Shown piece by piece: positions 23,355-35,073 of a stretch of 64,000 bases of DNA. Within the stretch, counting starts at the first letter, position 1. The number at the start of each line of letters is the position of its first letter. The position numbers and the translations under genes are program-made. The notes below the pieces were generated by a model. That model worked only from the letters and a program-made list of their open reading frames with translations, did no database searches and was not told the DNA's origin. Origin of the DNA: Combretum micranthum (Eukaryota > Streptophyta > Magnoliopsida > Myrtales > Combretaceae). The stretch spans positions 186,001 to 250,000 of the forward strand of contig JAMXBD010001048.1 of NCBI GenBank assembly GCA_024138025.1, written 5' to 3'.

Positions 23355-25417
23355 TGTCACACCTCGGAGGGTACCCTAAACGTGACAATCCGTCACATAT
23401 AATAGTAAAGCTAATGAATGACATCCTTAGTCACACAGGAGCTTCGATATCACATGCAAGGCATGCTTCCAAGATAATAGGAGACTCACAGGGGTTTTAC
23501 ATTTAAGTAGATAATAAAAGCAAGCAAGAACTTATATAAATAAACATGAAATCTTCAATTAAATAATAACTTCTTACATCATCTTAGGGGCATTCCCCCG
23601 TCTTAAAAGTCTTGTTTCAACTAAACTATTAACAAAGTAAACATAACTATAACAAAGCCTACTATAGAGATTTTCTTAGAAGTCTATGTTCAAAACTAAA
23701 TACATATAACTTCTCCCAAAAACTCCTAGTGGCCTTAGCTCATACCTGGCATACAGGGCTCTTAGGTGCCAACCAAAGATAGTCATACTGTAACAAAAAG
23801 CTATAGAGGTATAAGCAAATCTAGCTTAATGAGATAATTCCCATCTACAAGACATTTCCATAAATCAAACAAGTATTTAAACAATCATATGAAAATGCGC
23901 CAAACTCATGAGCAAACAAAATACACAAGATTAACTAGAAATCATGTATAATATGGATTTTTCGCCCTCCATGTCGGGGGTTGGGAGGTTACAGGCCCAT
24001 ATGACCATCAATATTTGTAGATTTGCTGGCTCCTGCTCGCCCTATAGACTCTCCGGCTCCTACTGGCCCATGTAGACTCTCCGGCTCCTACTAGCCCATG
24101 TAGACTCTCCGGCTCCTACTAGCCACCACTACAACTTCCTCGTTTCCCCACAAGAGAATAGTAATGAAACAAATGTGACTCACCAATATGATATGCATGA
24201 ATTATTTTCAATATAAATTTAACCAGATAATGTTGAGTTCAAGTTAAAGGCGATCAAAAACGATATTCATCATATCAATGCAAGAATCACAATTTAATTA
24301 TCATTTCCTCTTTCGATATTCTTAACTTATATTTAACCAATCATAAATTCAAATCACACAATACTTTTATCTTTTCCTTAATTTCTAGTGCTACTACTTA
24401 CAAGCACAAACAAGGAAATGTAACTTTAGTAAAGGATTAACTCACTCCATGTCGATAGATCCTAATCGAAGTAATCTTCCGGGAAAGTGATCTCGGTTCC
24501 TCCTTCACCTAAACAAGATGAAATATCCAAAATGAGTTTTTCATAGAATTTCTATTCTAGAAAATTCTAAACTTTTCTTAAAATCGCGGTAAAATTCGGA
24601 TTGGAGGAAATTCCAACTTAAAATGGCCATAACATGCTTATTTTAACTCGGAATTTCGCATATTATATACCATTTTCTACCTATTCGAAAAGATCTATCT
24701 ATTTCTAAACTTATTTTCATCAAATTAAGTCATTTGGGTTCCAAAAAAGTGGTGACCAGATTTACCATGAATTTTCATAAACTGAATTCCTTCTTTTAAC
24801 AAAAGCTCATTTTGAAGAGATAGATATTATAATAGTTTGTAAAACCTTTGAAATGCATATGCATATAATCATTGACTCATATCAAATGTATGAAGTTAAT
24901 TAAGTTGTCTCAAACCATGAATTTTTGTAAAAGTAAAGTCTTCTAAAGAAAAGTGGAACTTTTGAAAATTCTTCTTATTTTTGTTAGAGAATATGTCAAG
25001 TTATGAGAAAATTCCTTTGCCTCTAAATTTTCAAAGAATTATTTTATTTCCTTTGTTCTTAATACTAACAATTTTATCTTCATAGAAATAATTTCCTTGT
25101 TTCTTAAAATTATTTTATTTTCATGAAAGGAATTTCATATACTTGATGAAATGTGAAGTTTTAGCAAAACTTTTGTTTACTCCAAAAAGTTCTTTCTACG
25201 TCATAAAAATTCCTATGAACTCCTCTAATTTTGTTAAGATGACTTCTCAGTTTTAGAAAAATTACTTCATACTTTTATTTCTAGAAAAGAATCTTTATTT
25301 TAAGAAAACCTTTCCTCATTTATTTTTGTTGAGACAAGAATCGTTATGTTCATGCATGAATATGAATCACAAAGTAATGAAAATATAAAGGAACATAATA
25401 ACTTAAAAGAATAAGCT
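23355..25417 (-). mobile_element. Solo LTR E2 (T family), segment with the LTR 3' end
   Basis: On the plus strand it starts TGTCACACCTCGGAGGG, the reverse of the CGTGACA end of this family, and runs parallel to the T LTR. It continues at 38316-38815 and 42301-42997 after removal of T and E1. The total is about 3.25 kb, the expected LTR length. The segment carries a 28-bp minisatellite at 24045-24124. Confidence 0.8.
24045..24124. repeat. 28-bp minisatellite, three units, in LTR E2
   Basis: TAGACTCTCCGGCTCCTACT begins at 24045, 24073 and 24101. Degenerate versions occur at the same place in the T LTRs (about 26087-26166 and 35742-35822). Confidence 0.9.
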
Positions 25418-28400
25418 TGTCACGCCCCAGAGGGTACCCTAAACGAGGCAGTCCGCCGCATATAATATTAAAGCTAATAAATGACAATCCTTAGTCACGC
25501 ACGAGCTTTGATATCATATGCAAGGCGTGCTTCCAAGATAGTAGGAGACTCATAGGGGTATTACGTTTAAATAGATAGCAAAAGCAAGCATAAACTTAAA
25601 TAGATAAACATAAGATTTTCATTTAACAACAACTTAGTACATCATCTTAGGGGCATTCCCCCGCCTTAAAGTCTTTGGACAACTATACTAATATCAAAAT
25701 AAACATAACTACCACATAAGCCTACTATAGAGATTTTTTTCCTAAAAGTGTATGTTCAAAACTAAAAATACATAAACTCCTTCCAAAAACTCCTAGTAGC
25801 TTATACTCGTACCTGGCATACGGGGCTTCTTGGGGCCAACCATAGATAATCATACTGTAATAGAAAACTATAAGTGTATAAGCATGACTAGCTTAGTAAG
25901 ATAATTCCATCTATAAGACATTTCCATAACTCAAACAAGTATTTAATCAAAACATATGAAAATGCACAAATCATATGAACAAGCAAGATACACATGATCA
26001 ACCAGAAATCAAGTGGAGCATGGATTTAACACCCTCCATGACAAGGGTTGGGAGGTTACAGGCCCATACAACCATTAATAGCTGTAGATTTACCGGCTCC
26101 TGCTTGCTCTGTAGACTTTTCGGCTCCTACTAGCCATCATGTAGACTTTCCGGCTCCTACCAGCCACTACTACCATTTCCTCGTTTCCCCACACGAAGAA
26201 ATGTAGTGAAACAAATATGACTCATGTACATGATATGCATGAATTAATTCCAATATAATTTCAACCAAAAATATTTAGTTCAAGTTGGAGGTGATCAACA
26301 CAATTCTCATCATTTCAATACAAGAATCACAGATTATTTATCAAACCATATTCCGATATTCTTAGTTTATTCAAGAAATCATAATCACAAGTCACATGAC
26401 AATTGTTCATTTTATCTTTCTCTTAATTTCTAGTGCTTCTATTTACAAGCACAAAACAAGGAAATGTAACTTGATGAGAGGAATAACTCACTCCATATCG
26501 GCAGATCTAATCAATATAGTCCTTCGGATAGACGATCTCGGGCCCCTCGTCACCTAAACAAGATGAAATACCCAAAATGAGTCTTTCATAAAACTTCTAT
26601 TCTTGAAGATTCTAATCTTTTCTTAAAATCGCGGAAAATCGTATAAGGGAAATTCCAACTTAAAATGGACATAACTTGCTCATTTTAACTCAGACTTTCG
26701 TGTATAATATATCGTTTTCTACCAACTCGAAAAGATCTACGCATTTCTTAGCTTATTTTCATAAAACTATGTCGTTTGGGTTCCGAAAAGACAGCGACCA
26801 GATTTGCCACGAATTTGCAAAAACTTGTTTTTCTTCTTGTAAACAAAGCTCATTTGAAAAAATGAATATTTCAAGTATTTTGTAAACTTTTCGAATGGTA
26901 TATACATATATGTAATGACTCATAACAAATGGATGAAGTAAATGAAGTTGTCTCAACTTATGAAAAGTAAGGTTTTAAAAGACTTTGATCTTTGAGTCTT
27001 GTTGGGATATCCATTTTACTTTTGAAAGATCTTGAGTTATTTGAGATGAATATTCTTTTTCTAAATTTAATCTCTTGTGGTTACTTTAAATTCCTAAGGA
27101 GTGGTTTTATTTTCTAAACTTGGATTCTAACAACTTTTAAAAGTAGTAAAATGATATTTTTGTTTCTTGTAATGATTCCAAGAGAATTTCTATTTCTTGA
27201 TGAAGGATAAGTCTTCATAAAACCTTTTGTTTATTTAAGAAAAATCATTTCCAAGCATGTTCATGAGTTTTTTAAGAAGTCTATTTTCTACATTTATTTA
27301 AAAAGAACCTTTAGTTTAAGAAAACACTTCCTCATTTATTTTTTGTTGAGACAAAGACATTATGTTCATGCATGAATATGAATCATAAACTATAGAAATA
27401 TAAAGGAACATAATAACTTGAAAGATTAAGCAAATAAGAAAGTAAATCAAGTATTGAGACCTTAGCTTCATCAAGGTACCCCGGGACTAAGAAAAGACAA
27501 GTCCCGAAAAGAAAAGAAAAAGTTTTGACTTGATGAGGACAAGTCTAAGACTAGAATGACTAGTCTTAAAAACAACTTGAAATAAATAAATTGCAATGAA
27601 GTAAATAAATTGCATGAAAAATAAATAAATTGCAAGACAATGAGCTTATATGCTCTAAATACATATATATAGCTATATAGATATTTAAATAGTTATGAAC
27701 ATAAAAGAAATATAAAGGAACATAAAGGAATTGTGATTATGAACAAAAACAAAGTATGAACCTATTGTTGCTTTCTTAACCTTCATGGTTTTAGAGAACA
27801 CATACCAAGTTCATACTAAGTAGATGAACATAAAGAAAGCTTGGAGGAATTTTTTTTTTTACCTAAAGAAGCTAAACTAGGAAGAACTTCTTGAGAGAAT
27901 TCTTGAGAGATTTGAGAGAGATTTTGGTATAGTAACTTAAGAGAAGAAGTGGTGTGAAAGAAGTGAAGGTATGAGGGGGTATTTATAGGAAAATGTAGGA
28001 GATAATTTGTGTTAATTAAATAAATGAAAAATAAAACAATTTGAGGCATTATGGAGGGGGGCCAGAGCTACTTTCATGCATGGGAAGAGGAAAATTTTAA
28101 TTTTTTGTTATTTTGTTAATTAAAAGTAAGAAATGAAAGATGTGAAATTGTATTGAAAATGAAAATGTGTAAGAAATAGGTGTATGGTTTGTAAGAGTAG
28201 ATTGTAAGGAAAAGTAGAGATAGGTGAATAGTGTAGAATAGTAGAAAATAGAGTAATGTAAAAGTAGACATGACAATTAAATGCCGATTGTAAGAAAATA
28301 TGCGTATAAAAGCGATATCTGATATTTTTAACTATCGAAAAATTACGAAATTGATATTTTTGGAAATCTTATATTTTTACGAGTCTAACGGTATATTCGG

Positions 28401-28685
28401 AATATTTTTCCTATTCTGAGCTTCCAGACACGTTTTTCGAGAACTGTGTTCGATCGGGTTCTAAGGACTCTCGAATTTTGCAAAACTGAAATTTTTATAT
28501 AACCTATAGCTATTACGAACTATTATAGCTAACTTTTCCAACTTCGTTTTCTAGGGCTAGAGAAAACGGCAATGCCGGACTTAAGTGGTTACGGTAAACT
28601 AGGGTTTTGTTGACTTTGGAAATCCGGGTGACTTCCGATTTAGGGTTTAAGCTTCGATTCGGATCCAAAAATTTGGGGATTTACA
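25418..28685 (-). repeat. 3' LTR of element T
   Basis: On the minus strand it begins TGTAAATCCCC after the PPT and ends GGGGCGTGACA. It contains a TATA box at 27976-27989 and a degenerate minisatellite near 26087-26166. Small frames inside are not genes. Confidence 0.95.
27976..27989 (-). promoter_or_regulatory. TATA box of the T 3' LTR
   Basis: The minus strand reads CCTATAAATACCCC; the counterpart in the 5' LTR is at 37607-37620. Confidence 0.65.
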
Positions 28686-28698
28686 ACCTACCCCCCTT
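28686..28698 (-). promoter_or_regulatory. Polypurine tract of element T
   Basis: The minus strand reads AAGGGGGGTAGGT, immediately before the 3' LTR. The pol stop codon lies 17 nt upstream of it. Confidence 0.9.
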
Positions 28699-28714
28699 AA
28701 AGAAAGTTTTGTCC

Positions 28715-28858
28715 TCAAAACTTGACATTCATACCTGATTCCTTGAATGGACTCGGGTATTTCTGGCGTATGTCGCTTTCTACCTCCCAGGTTGCTTCCT
28801 CGTGTGAGTGGTTTCTCCATAGAACCTTCACATACTTGATCTCCTTGTTCCGAAGCTT
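28715..28858 (-). pseudogene. pol: Chromodomain at the C-terminus of T integrase
   Basis: The reading VKVLWRNHSHEEATWEVESD is a typical group II chromodomain of plant chromoviruses, with Trp at the expected places and a KYPSPF end. It would direct integration to modified chromatin. It is separated from the rest of the integrase by a TAG at 28859-28861 (just after ILDHKV), and pol ends with TGA at 28715-28717. Without the stop it is the natural tail of pol, so the premature stop removes the targeting module. Confidence 0.85.
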
Positions 28859-29515
28859 CTACACCTTGTGATCTAAGATTTGAACTGGGTGTTCCTCGTA
28901 GGTGAGATTTTCTTTCAACTGAACTGGTTCCAACTCTGCAATCTTTGTAGGGTCTGACACATGTATCCATAGAACGGACACGTGGAATACGTTGTGAATT
29001 CCAGATAGGCTAGGAGGGAGTGCCAGACGGTAAGCAAGATCTCCTACTCTTTCAAGCACTTCAAAAGGTCCAACATATCGTGGGCTCAACTTTCCTTGCG
29101 CTCGAACTCGGCGAATACTCTTGATGGGGTTTACTTTCAAGTACACATGGTCTCCAACTTCAAACTCAAGTGTACGTCTCTTCATATCCGCCCAACTCTT
29201 TTGCCTATCTTGTGCCTCCTTCATCTTTTGTTGGATGATCCTCACCTTGTCGGCCGCATCTTGTACCAAGTCAGGTCCAATGCTCAACTTTTCTACATCG
29301 TCCCAAAACAAAGGTGATCGACATCTTCTTCCATACAACGCTTCATAGGGTGGCATCTGGATCGTGGAATGGTAGCTGTTGTTGTAGGCAAACTCTACCA
29401 AAGGTAGGTGTGCGTCCCAACTACCTTTAAACTCTATTACGCAGGCTCGCAGCATATCCTCCAACGTTTGTATTGTCCTCTCCGATTGACCATCTGTCTG
29501 AGGGTGATAGCCGTA
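28859..29515 (-). pseudogene. pol: T integrase, C-terminal part of core and GPY/F domain
   Basis: It begins after a one-base deletion near 29512. It carries the catalytic glutamate in DGQSERTIQTLEDML, then PLVEFAYNNSYHSTIQMPP and the YGRRCRSPLFWDD block. The GPY/F module is LSPRYVGPFEVLERVGDLAY, followed by the linker to the chromodomain. All are standard Ty3 integrase features. The premature TAG at 28859 ends this frame. Confidence 0.9.
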
Positions 29516-30290
29516 CTGAAATGTAGCTTAGTTCCCATACATTTCTGCAAACTTGTCCAAAATTTGGATACAAACCTTGGGTCTCGGTCGGAGACTATTC
29601 CAGCGGGTACTCCATGCAAGCGTACTATTTCTCTTATGTACATTCTTGCCAACTTGTCCATAGAGTACGTCATGTTCATTGGAAGGAAATGTGCCGTCTT
29701 CGTCAATCGATCCACTATGACCCAAATCGCATCATATCCAGCTAACGTCCTTGGTAATCCACACACAAAATCCATTGTGATTTGGTCCCATTTCCACTCG
29801 GGTATTGGCAGGGGTTTCAGAAGTCCACCAGGCCTTTGGTGCTCCACTTTTACTTGTTGGCATGTGGGACATTTCAACACAAAGTCTGCTACGTCTCTCT
29901 TCATGCCGTTCCACCAATAGTGGCTCTTCAGATCTTGGTACATCTTTGTTCCTCCTGGATGCATGGTGTATCCAGAGTGATGTGCTTCTTCCATGATTTC
30001 CTTTCTTATGTCCTCATCATCCGGAACACATAATCTTCCTTTCATTCTCACTACTTCATCCTCATCTATGGCAAAATCGGTGTACCTTCCTTCCTGCACC
30101 TCTTTCTTAATCTTCAGAATCGCCTCGTCATATCGCTGGGCCTCCTTGATTCTCTCTACTAAGGTGGGTTCCATGACAAGGTTGGCAATCTCCACTTCCA
30201 CACTTTGCCCTATGAATTCAATGCTCATTCTTTCAAATTCCTTTATCAACTCGTTCTTGTCAGTGAGCAAAGAGGCTACTTCCCATAATT
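29512..30290 (-). pseudogene. pol: T integrase, zinc-binding domain and first part of the core
   Basis: The HHCC zinc-binding domain is visible: HH in EEAHHSGYTMHPGG and CC in KCPTCQQVK. Two of the three catalytic acidic residues follow, in ITMDFVCGLP and IVSDRDPRF. The frame enters from RNase H across a one-base deletion near 30284 (the SRKNYGK end of the preceding frame) and leaves by another near 29512. The enzyme would insert the element cDNA into chromosomal DNA in the nucleus. Confidence 0.9.
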
Positions 30291-31140
30291 CTTTCTACTT
30301 AGGGCATCTGCAACTGCGTTTACTCTCCCTGGACAGTAGTTGATTCCAAGGTCGTAATCCTTGATGAGCTCTAACCATCTCCGTTGTCGCATATTCAACT
30401 CCTTTTGTGTGAATAGGTACTTGAGGCTCTTATGGTCTGTGTAGATTTCGCACCTTTGTCCATATAGGTAGTGTCTCCATAACTTAAGTGCGAAGACAAC
30501 AGCAGCTAACTCCAGATCGTGGGTAGGATAATTCTGCTCATGAGGTCTGAGCTGTCGTGATGCATAAGCGATCACTTTTCCATCTTGCATCAACACGCAT
30601 CCAAGACCATTCCTAGAAGCATCGCTGTGCACTGTATAGGACTTCTCGGGGTCCGGTAGAATTAGAATCGGGGCAGAGACAAGTCTTTTCTTTAGTTCCT
30701 GGAAACTTTGCTCCCTCTTGTCTGTCCAGATGAACTTCTCCTCCTTTTGGGTTAACTGCGTGAGGGGTTTGGCGATGGTTGAAAAATTCTTAACAAACTT
30801 CCTATAATATCCAGCCAAACCGAGAAAACTTCTCACCTCAGTCACAGTTTTAGGTTGTTTCCACTCCATCACTGCCTTGATCTTCTCAGGGTCTACCGAT
30901 ATTCCTTCTCCAGATATCACATGTCCTAGGAAAGATATCCGATCCAACCAAAAGTCACACTTAGATAGCTTGGCGTACAACTTATGCTCACGCAAGGTCT
31001 GTAATGCCATTCTTAAGTGTTCCTCATGTTGCTCTCGCATCTTTGAGTAGATCAAAATATCGTCGATGAAGACTATCACACACTTATCCAACAGGGGCTT
31101 ATATACTCGATTCATGAGATCCATGAAAGCTGCTGGTGTT
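30276..31140 (-). pseudogene. pol: T reverse transcriptase (catalytic end) and RNase H
   Basis: The RT active site is [13 protein letters not shown], followed by the [17 protein letters not shown] and [17 protein letters not shown] blocks. RNase H has its acidic residues in [34 protein letters not shown] and VADALSR. The frame starts after a one-base deletion near 31141 that breaks it from the first RT motifs, and ends at a stop caused by a one-base deletion near 30284. Confidence 0.92.
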
Positions 31141-32073
31141 GGTTAATCCAAAAGGCATCACTAGAAACTCGTAATGTCCATAGCAAGTACTAAAAGCTAT
31201 CTTCGGTACATCTTCAGGTTTATACCTCAACTGGTGGTATCCTGACCGTAGATCGATCCTTGAAAAGACACTTGGTCCTTGAAGCTGATCAAAAAGGTCA
31301 TCTATCCTTGTGAGTGGATACTTGTTCTTGATGGTGACTTTGTTGAGCTCCCGATAGTCGATGCATAAACGCATGGAACCATCCTTCTTCTTTACGAACA
31401 ACACTGGTGCTCCCCAAGGTGATACACTTGGTTGGATAAAACCTTGATCTAACAAGTCTTGCAACTGAATTTTAACTCTTAAGCTCCACTGGTGCCATCG
31501 ATAGGGTGCCTTTGATATTGGCTCTGTATTGACCAATAGGTCGATTTCGAAATCGATCTCTCTCTTTGGTGGCAATCCAGGTAATCCGTCCGGAAATACG
31601 TCTGGGAACTCGTTAACCACGGGTATGGATCCAAGCTCAGGCTTTTCTTCTCCTTCTTCATCCAGGTTACTAAGGTTGATTTCATCATCGTCCACTAACT
31701 CGAACGAATTTAACTTCACCGTGGATTCTCCTCTGAATATTACTTCACATCCATTTTGGTCCTTAAACTTCACTTCCTTTTGTTTATAGTCTACTAAGTC
31801 TTTAACAGATGTCAACCAACTCATACCCAAGATTACTTCGTATTTGCTCATCTCCAAGATTATCAAGTCACACTTAGAGTGATTTCCTTGTATCTCCATT
31901 GGACATCCTTTAAGCATTTCCTTTGTCGTTACTATGCTTCTAGTGGGGGTTTTAACTCGAAAACCGGTAGCAATAGTATTTACGGGTAACCCAATTTGCT
32001 TAACCAGGCTAACGGTGATAAAAGAATGGGTAGCTCCGGTATCGAACAAAGCATAAGCGGGTTGACTAGCCAC
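31099..32073 (-). pseudogene. pol: T protease and N-terminal reverse transcriptase
   Basis: The aspartic protease has its active site in [13 protein letters not shown] near residues 7-19 and the ILGMSWL motif. RT motifs follow: [52 protein letters not shown] and [10 protein letters not shown]. After PFGLTN the frame is lost by a one-base deletion near 31141, and RT continues in the next frame. Upstream, the link with gag is unclear because of a stop at 32124 and an unaligned stretch of about 50 bp, so it is not certain whether gag and pol once shared one frame. Confidence 0.92.
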
Positions 32074-32123
32074 GCGTATGTGTCATGCACTTGAATTTTA
32101 TACTAATTACGAGACTGGTATAC

Positions 32124-33590
32124 TTAAGCTAATCGTGGGTATAAAACTTTTGTAGCATAGGCATTGAACACAGGAAACTTAATAACTTGCTTTAAAGAAA
32201 AAGGGTTTTGATCCTGACCTGTCACTGATCCAAAATCTGAGCCATACTCTCCATCTACGGCTGCTAGCTCTGCTCCTTCGTCATCGGACTCTTCGCATAC
32301 CCACTGTCCTTTCAGGTTGTATATTCTCATTCCGTGGACAGCTGCTCCAGTCCGGTTCGAGTTGCTCCCTCCATTTCCATTCTTTGCCGGTACTGCTCCT
32401 CCCGTAGAACTAAACGGTCTTGCTAGTGCATTCTTCCTTTGTGGGCATTCATTGCCGAAGTGCCCAGTTTGCTTGCACACGAAGCAAATGGTGGAAGCTT
32501 TCTTAAGACAATCACGATCTTGTGGCTTGGGTCTCCACAAAAATAACATTTGCGTTGGAGAAGGGGGCACCTCTTTGGATAGTGCTCCTTCTTACATTTC
32601 CAGCATGTCACTTTGATCTTAGGTGTCTCCTTGTTGCAGCTAACACTTCCTCTAAAACTGTGGAATGGTTTAAACTTTTTGCTTTGGAAGCTGGGGTTGC
32701 TAGCTATCTTGTGCCTTCTTTCCGAACACAAAGGTTCGTTTCTCTAGTGCCTTGCTTTTCCTCTTCATGGCTCCCTCTATGATACGAGCCCTTTCAACCA
32801 GCTCACGAAGAGTCCTCAGATCCAACTCCTCTAAACGCATTCTTAAATCTTCATCCGAGCCACTCAGAAATACTTGCCTCTTTAGCTCCTCACTATGCTT
32901 GAAAGACTCAGGCACGTATTGAAGCAGTCGGCTAAACTCCGTCTCATACTGCTCTATTGTCCTTCCTTTCTGGGATATGTGGAGGAAGTCTCCACTATAC
33001 TATACCCTCAAGCTCCCAGGGAAATAGTTGTCCACAAACTCTCTACAAAAAGCTGCCTAGGTCACGGGTGGCAACAATTCCCTGCTTTTTGACTCCCACC
33101 ATATTCTGGCATTAAACCGTAACATGTATGTGCCATAATCCAGTCGTAGATGATGGGGAACTTCGTAGGAGGCGAACGACCTTTCAATCTGGGCTAGCCA
33201 GTCTTCAGCTTCGTCTGGCTTTCCAAAATTTTCATCAAAATATCTATTGCTTTTTATGAAGTCCGGCAGCTATAAGGTTGGGGTGGTGGTGATGCTGGTA
33301 AAGGGCAGTATGTGACTCAGCTTCTGGGCTGCAGGTGCTTCAACGGTTGCTTCAGGTGCGTTTGTGGCAGGCGGTGGCATATTTTGTGCATTCTGCATGA
33401 AATTATTGACCAACCCAGCTAGTTGGTTGATGGCAGCCCACACATCTCCTTGTTGATTCGGTGGAGGATTTGGGGCTTGTTGTCCTGCCGGGGGATTCTC
33501 TGGTTCTGCTGGTATATTATTAGAGGCACGACGTTCGTGTCTTCTACCTCTCCTACCACGTCTATTAATTACTCTAGTTTTAGACTTTAA
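32124..33590 (-). pseudogene. gag: T gag with three zinc knuckles
   Basis: The N-terminus is Arg-rich (RGRRGRRHERR) and then Pro/Gln-rich. The capsid region includes FGKPDEAEDWLAQIERSF, WWESKSRELLPP and the block QYETEFSRLLQYVPESFKH. The nucleocapsid has three tandem Cys-His boxes: CWKCKKEHYPKRC (32567-32605, spacing CX2CX3HX4C), CYFCGDPSHK completed by DRDC in another frame (32508-32548), and CFVCKQTGHFGNEC (32445-32486). Stops near 33271, 33060 and 33001, and a frameshift inside the second knuckle, break it. No ATG is visible in frame upstream of RGRRGRR, so the start at 33590 is approximate. Gag forms the particle and binds genomic RNA. Confidence 0.85.
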
Positions 33591-33814
33591 AAATATAGGA
33601 AATATCGAAAATTGCGTAGAAAATATTTAAGGCATTTAAATCCAGGAATCATCAAATAAAATACTTGCATTCGAAATAAAAGAGGAAATTAATAATCCTT
33701 ACATAACCTTGAGAAGGTGGAAACCATTCCCATCAAAAAAAAGATAATTGCTCAAATAAAACATAGAAAAGAAAAACATTAATTCATTAAAACAAAGACA
33801 AGCCTAGGAAAAGG

Positions 33815-34951
33815 CTATATTGGACTCGTCGGGTTATGCTCCCTTCCTTCATTCCTTCCTTCTTTCCTTCGATCTTCTTCTTTCTTCTGCGGGGACGGTG
33901 CTGGGTTCGTACTCCTGCTGGTGGAACCGTTGTGTCGTTTGACGAATTGTCGTAGGTATTGACTCATAGTCATTCTCTTCCTCGGTATCGTGAGGTGATC
34001 TCCGCCTGAGATGGCCAAACTTCGTCATGCACGGAAATTATTTCTCCATGGGTCATGCCATTTGTTTCCTCCAGTTCTTCTGGGTCTCCTTCCTCTGATG
34101 CCACTGCTATTGCAGGGGTTTAAGATCTGCTCCTCAGGAATCTACTTGGATCAAAAGCGTTGTCTCTTCTCCCTTCCTCTTCAAAATCGGAGATCATTAC
34201 TGGATTACTCCTTGCAATGGTCTCCATATGTACATCTTGGCTCAACCTTTGGGGAGGTGCTTGATTGGGGATCAAAGGGCTGTCTTCCCAGAGGGATGCA
34301 GATTGGGACTCCTCAAGCTCCAAGTCTTCCTTCTGATCTCCTTCTGGGCTACCATTAGTCTCTCCATTCCCTTCATTTGCTTAGGCCTCCTCCATGATGA
34401 AGTCCTCATCTGGGATAACATCTAGCTGCATTTCGACGGAGTTGGGCTAAGTATTGTACTCTGATGGCGTAGGGACAATTCGTCGGTAGCCGTCATACCA
34501 ATAAAATCACCCTTCAGCATCTGCCTTCAGCCAGTCCGTATGATCCGCCAACTCATCATGTGCGTAGATGTATAGAGGTCCTAGCTTATTCCAAGTCCGG
34601 AAGTCTGGTTCATGTCGCCCCATCTTCCGCTTTCAAGATGAAGGTCATTTGCTGCAGCATGGTCTCCTGGTACATAAAAACCATCATTCTTTCGACCACA
34701 TGAATAACCTCTATGTCACTCCATCTCCGATTGATTACAGCGTCGAATCTTAGCTCATTGGGTAAGTTCCTCCATAAGGAATGTCTCAATCCTTTCTTCC
34801 ATATCTTGAACATTTCGTGGGCAGTCCTGGGCCTTCCAACTAATGCGAACTCCTCACACAGCACCCTTAGTCTAAGACGGTAGTTCACGAAGGTCTCGTC
34901 ATGGTCCTTAAGGAATTGTCGGGATTTTTCCTTGACCTCAGGGAAAGTCAA
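33815..34951 (-). pseudogene. Extra decayed ORF upstream of gag in T
   Basis: The product is not recognised. The ATG at 34951 lies about 100 bp after the PBS and opens MTFPEVKEKSRQFLKDHDET. A compact, Arg/Leu-rich first part of 113 codons (34610-34951) contains LRLRVLCEEFALVGRPRTAH. Near 34630 the coding signal moves to another frame. It then runs through several TAG/TAA/TGA stops as an acidic, Pro/Glu-rich region (with FIMEEA, LELEESQSASLWEDSP and ISDFEEEGRRD) and ends in a basic part at 33815-34018. It lies on the same strand as gag-pol. Canonical chromoviruses have no ORF here. Ogre-type elements do carry an upstream ORF1, so acquisition or an independent accessory gene is possible. An open frame on the opposite strand (34011-34358) is taken as its shadow. 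Confidence 0.6.
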
Positions 34952-35053
34952 CTATCAAGTGAAAAAAAAGGGGATCAGATCTAAAGCTAGAGTTTCTATC
35001 TTATTACTATCTATCTTAAGGTCTATTTCTACTATCTTATGTCTAAAACTTGC
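34952..35053 (-). other. Leader of T between PBS and the extra ORF
   Basis: About 100 bp, A/G-rich at its downstream end (minus strand TTCACTTGATAG near 34953). No gene. Confidence 0.6.
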
Positions 35054-35065
35054 GCTCTAATACCA
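35054..35065 (-). promoter_or_regulatory. Primer binding site of T (tRNA-iMet)
   Basis: The minus strand reads TGGTATTAGAGC, one mismatch from the initiator-Met PBS TGGTATCAGAGC, 8 nt after the 5' LTR. Confidence 0.9.
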
Positions 35066-35073
35066 ACTTAAAT

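Noticed and set aside
29408..29920. 170-codon open frame on the plus strand
   Set aside because: Opposite-strand shadow of the T integrase gene, whose motifs are clear on the minus strand.
34011..34358. 115-codon open frame on the plus strand in T
   Set aside because: It lies opposite the extra upstream ORF. The minus-strand reading has the acidic coding-like composition, and the plus reading looks like its complement.
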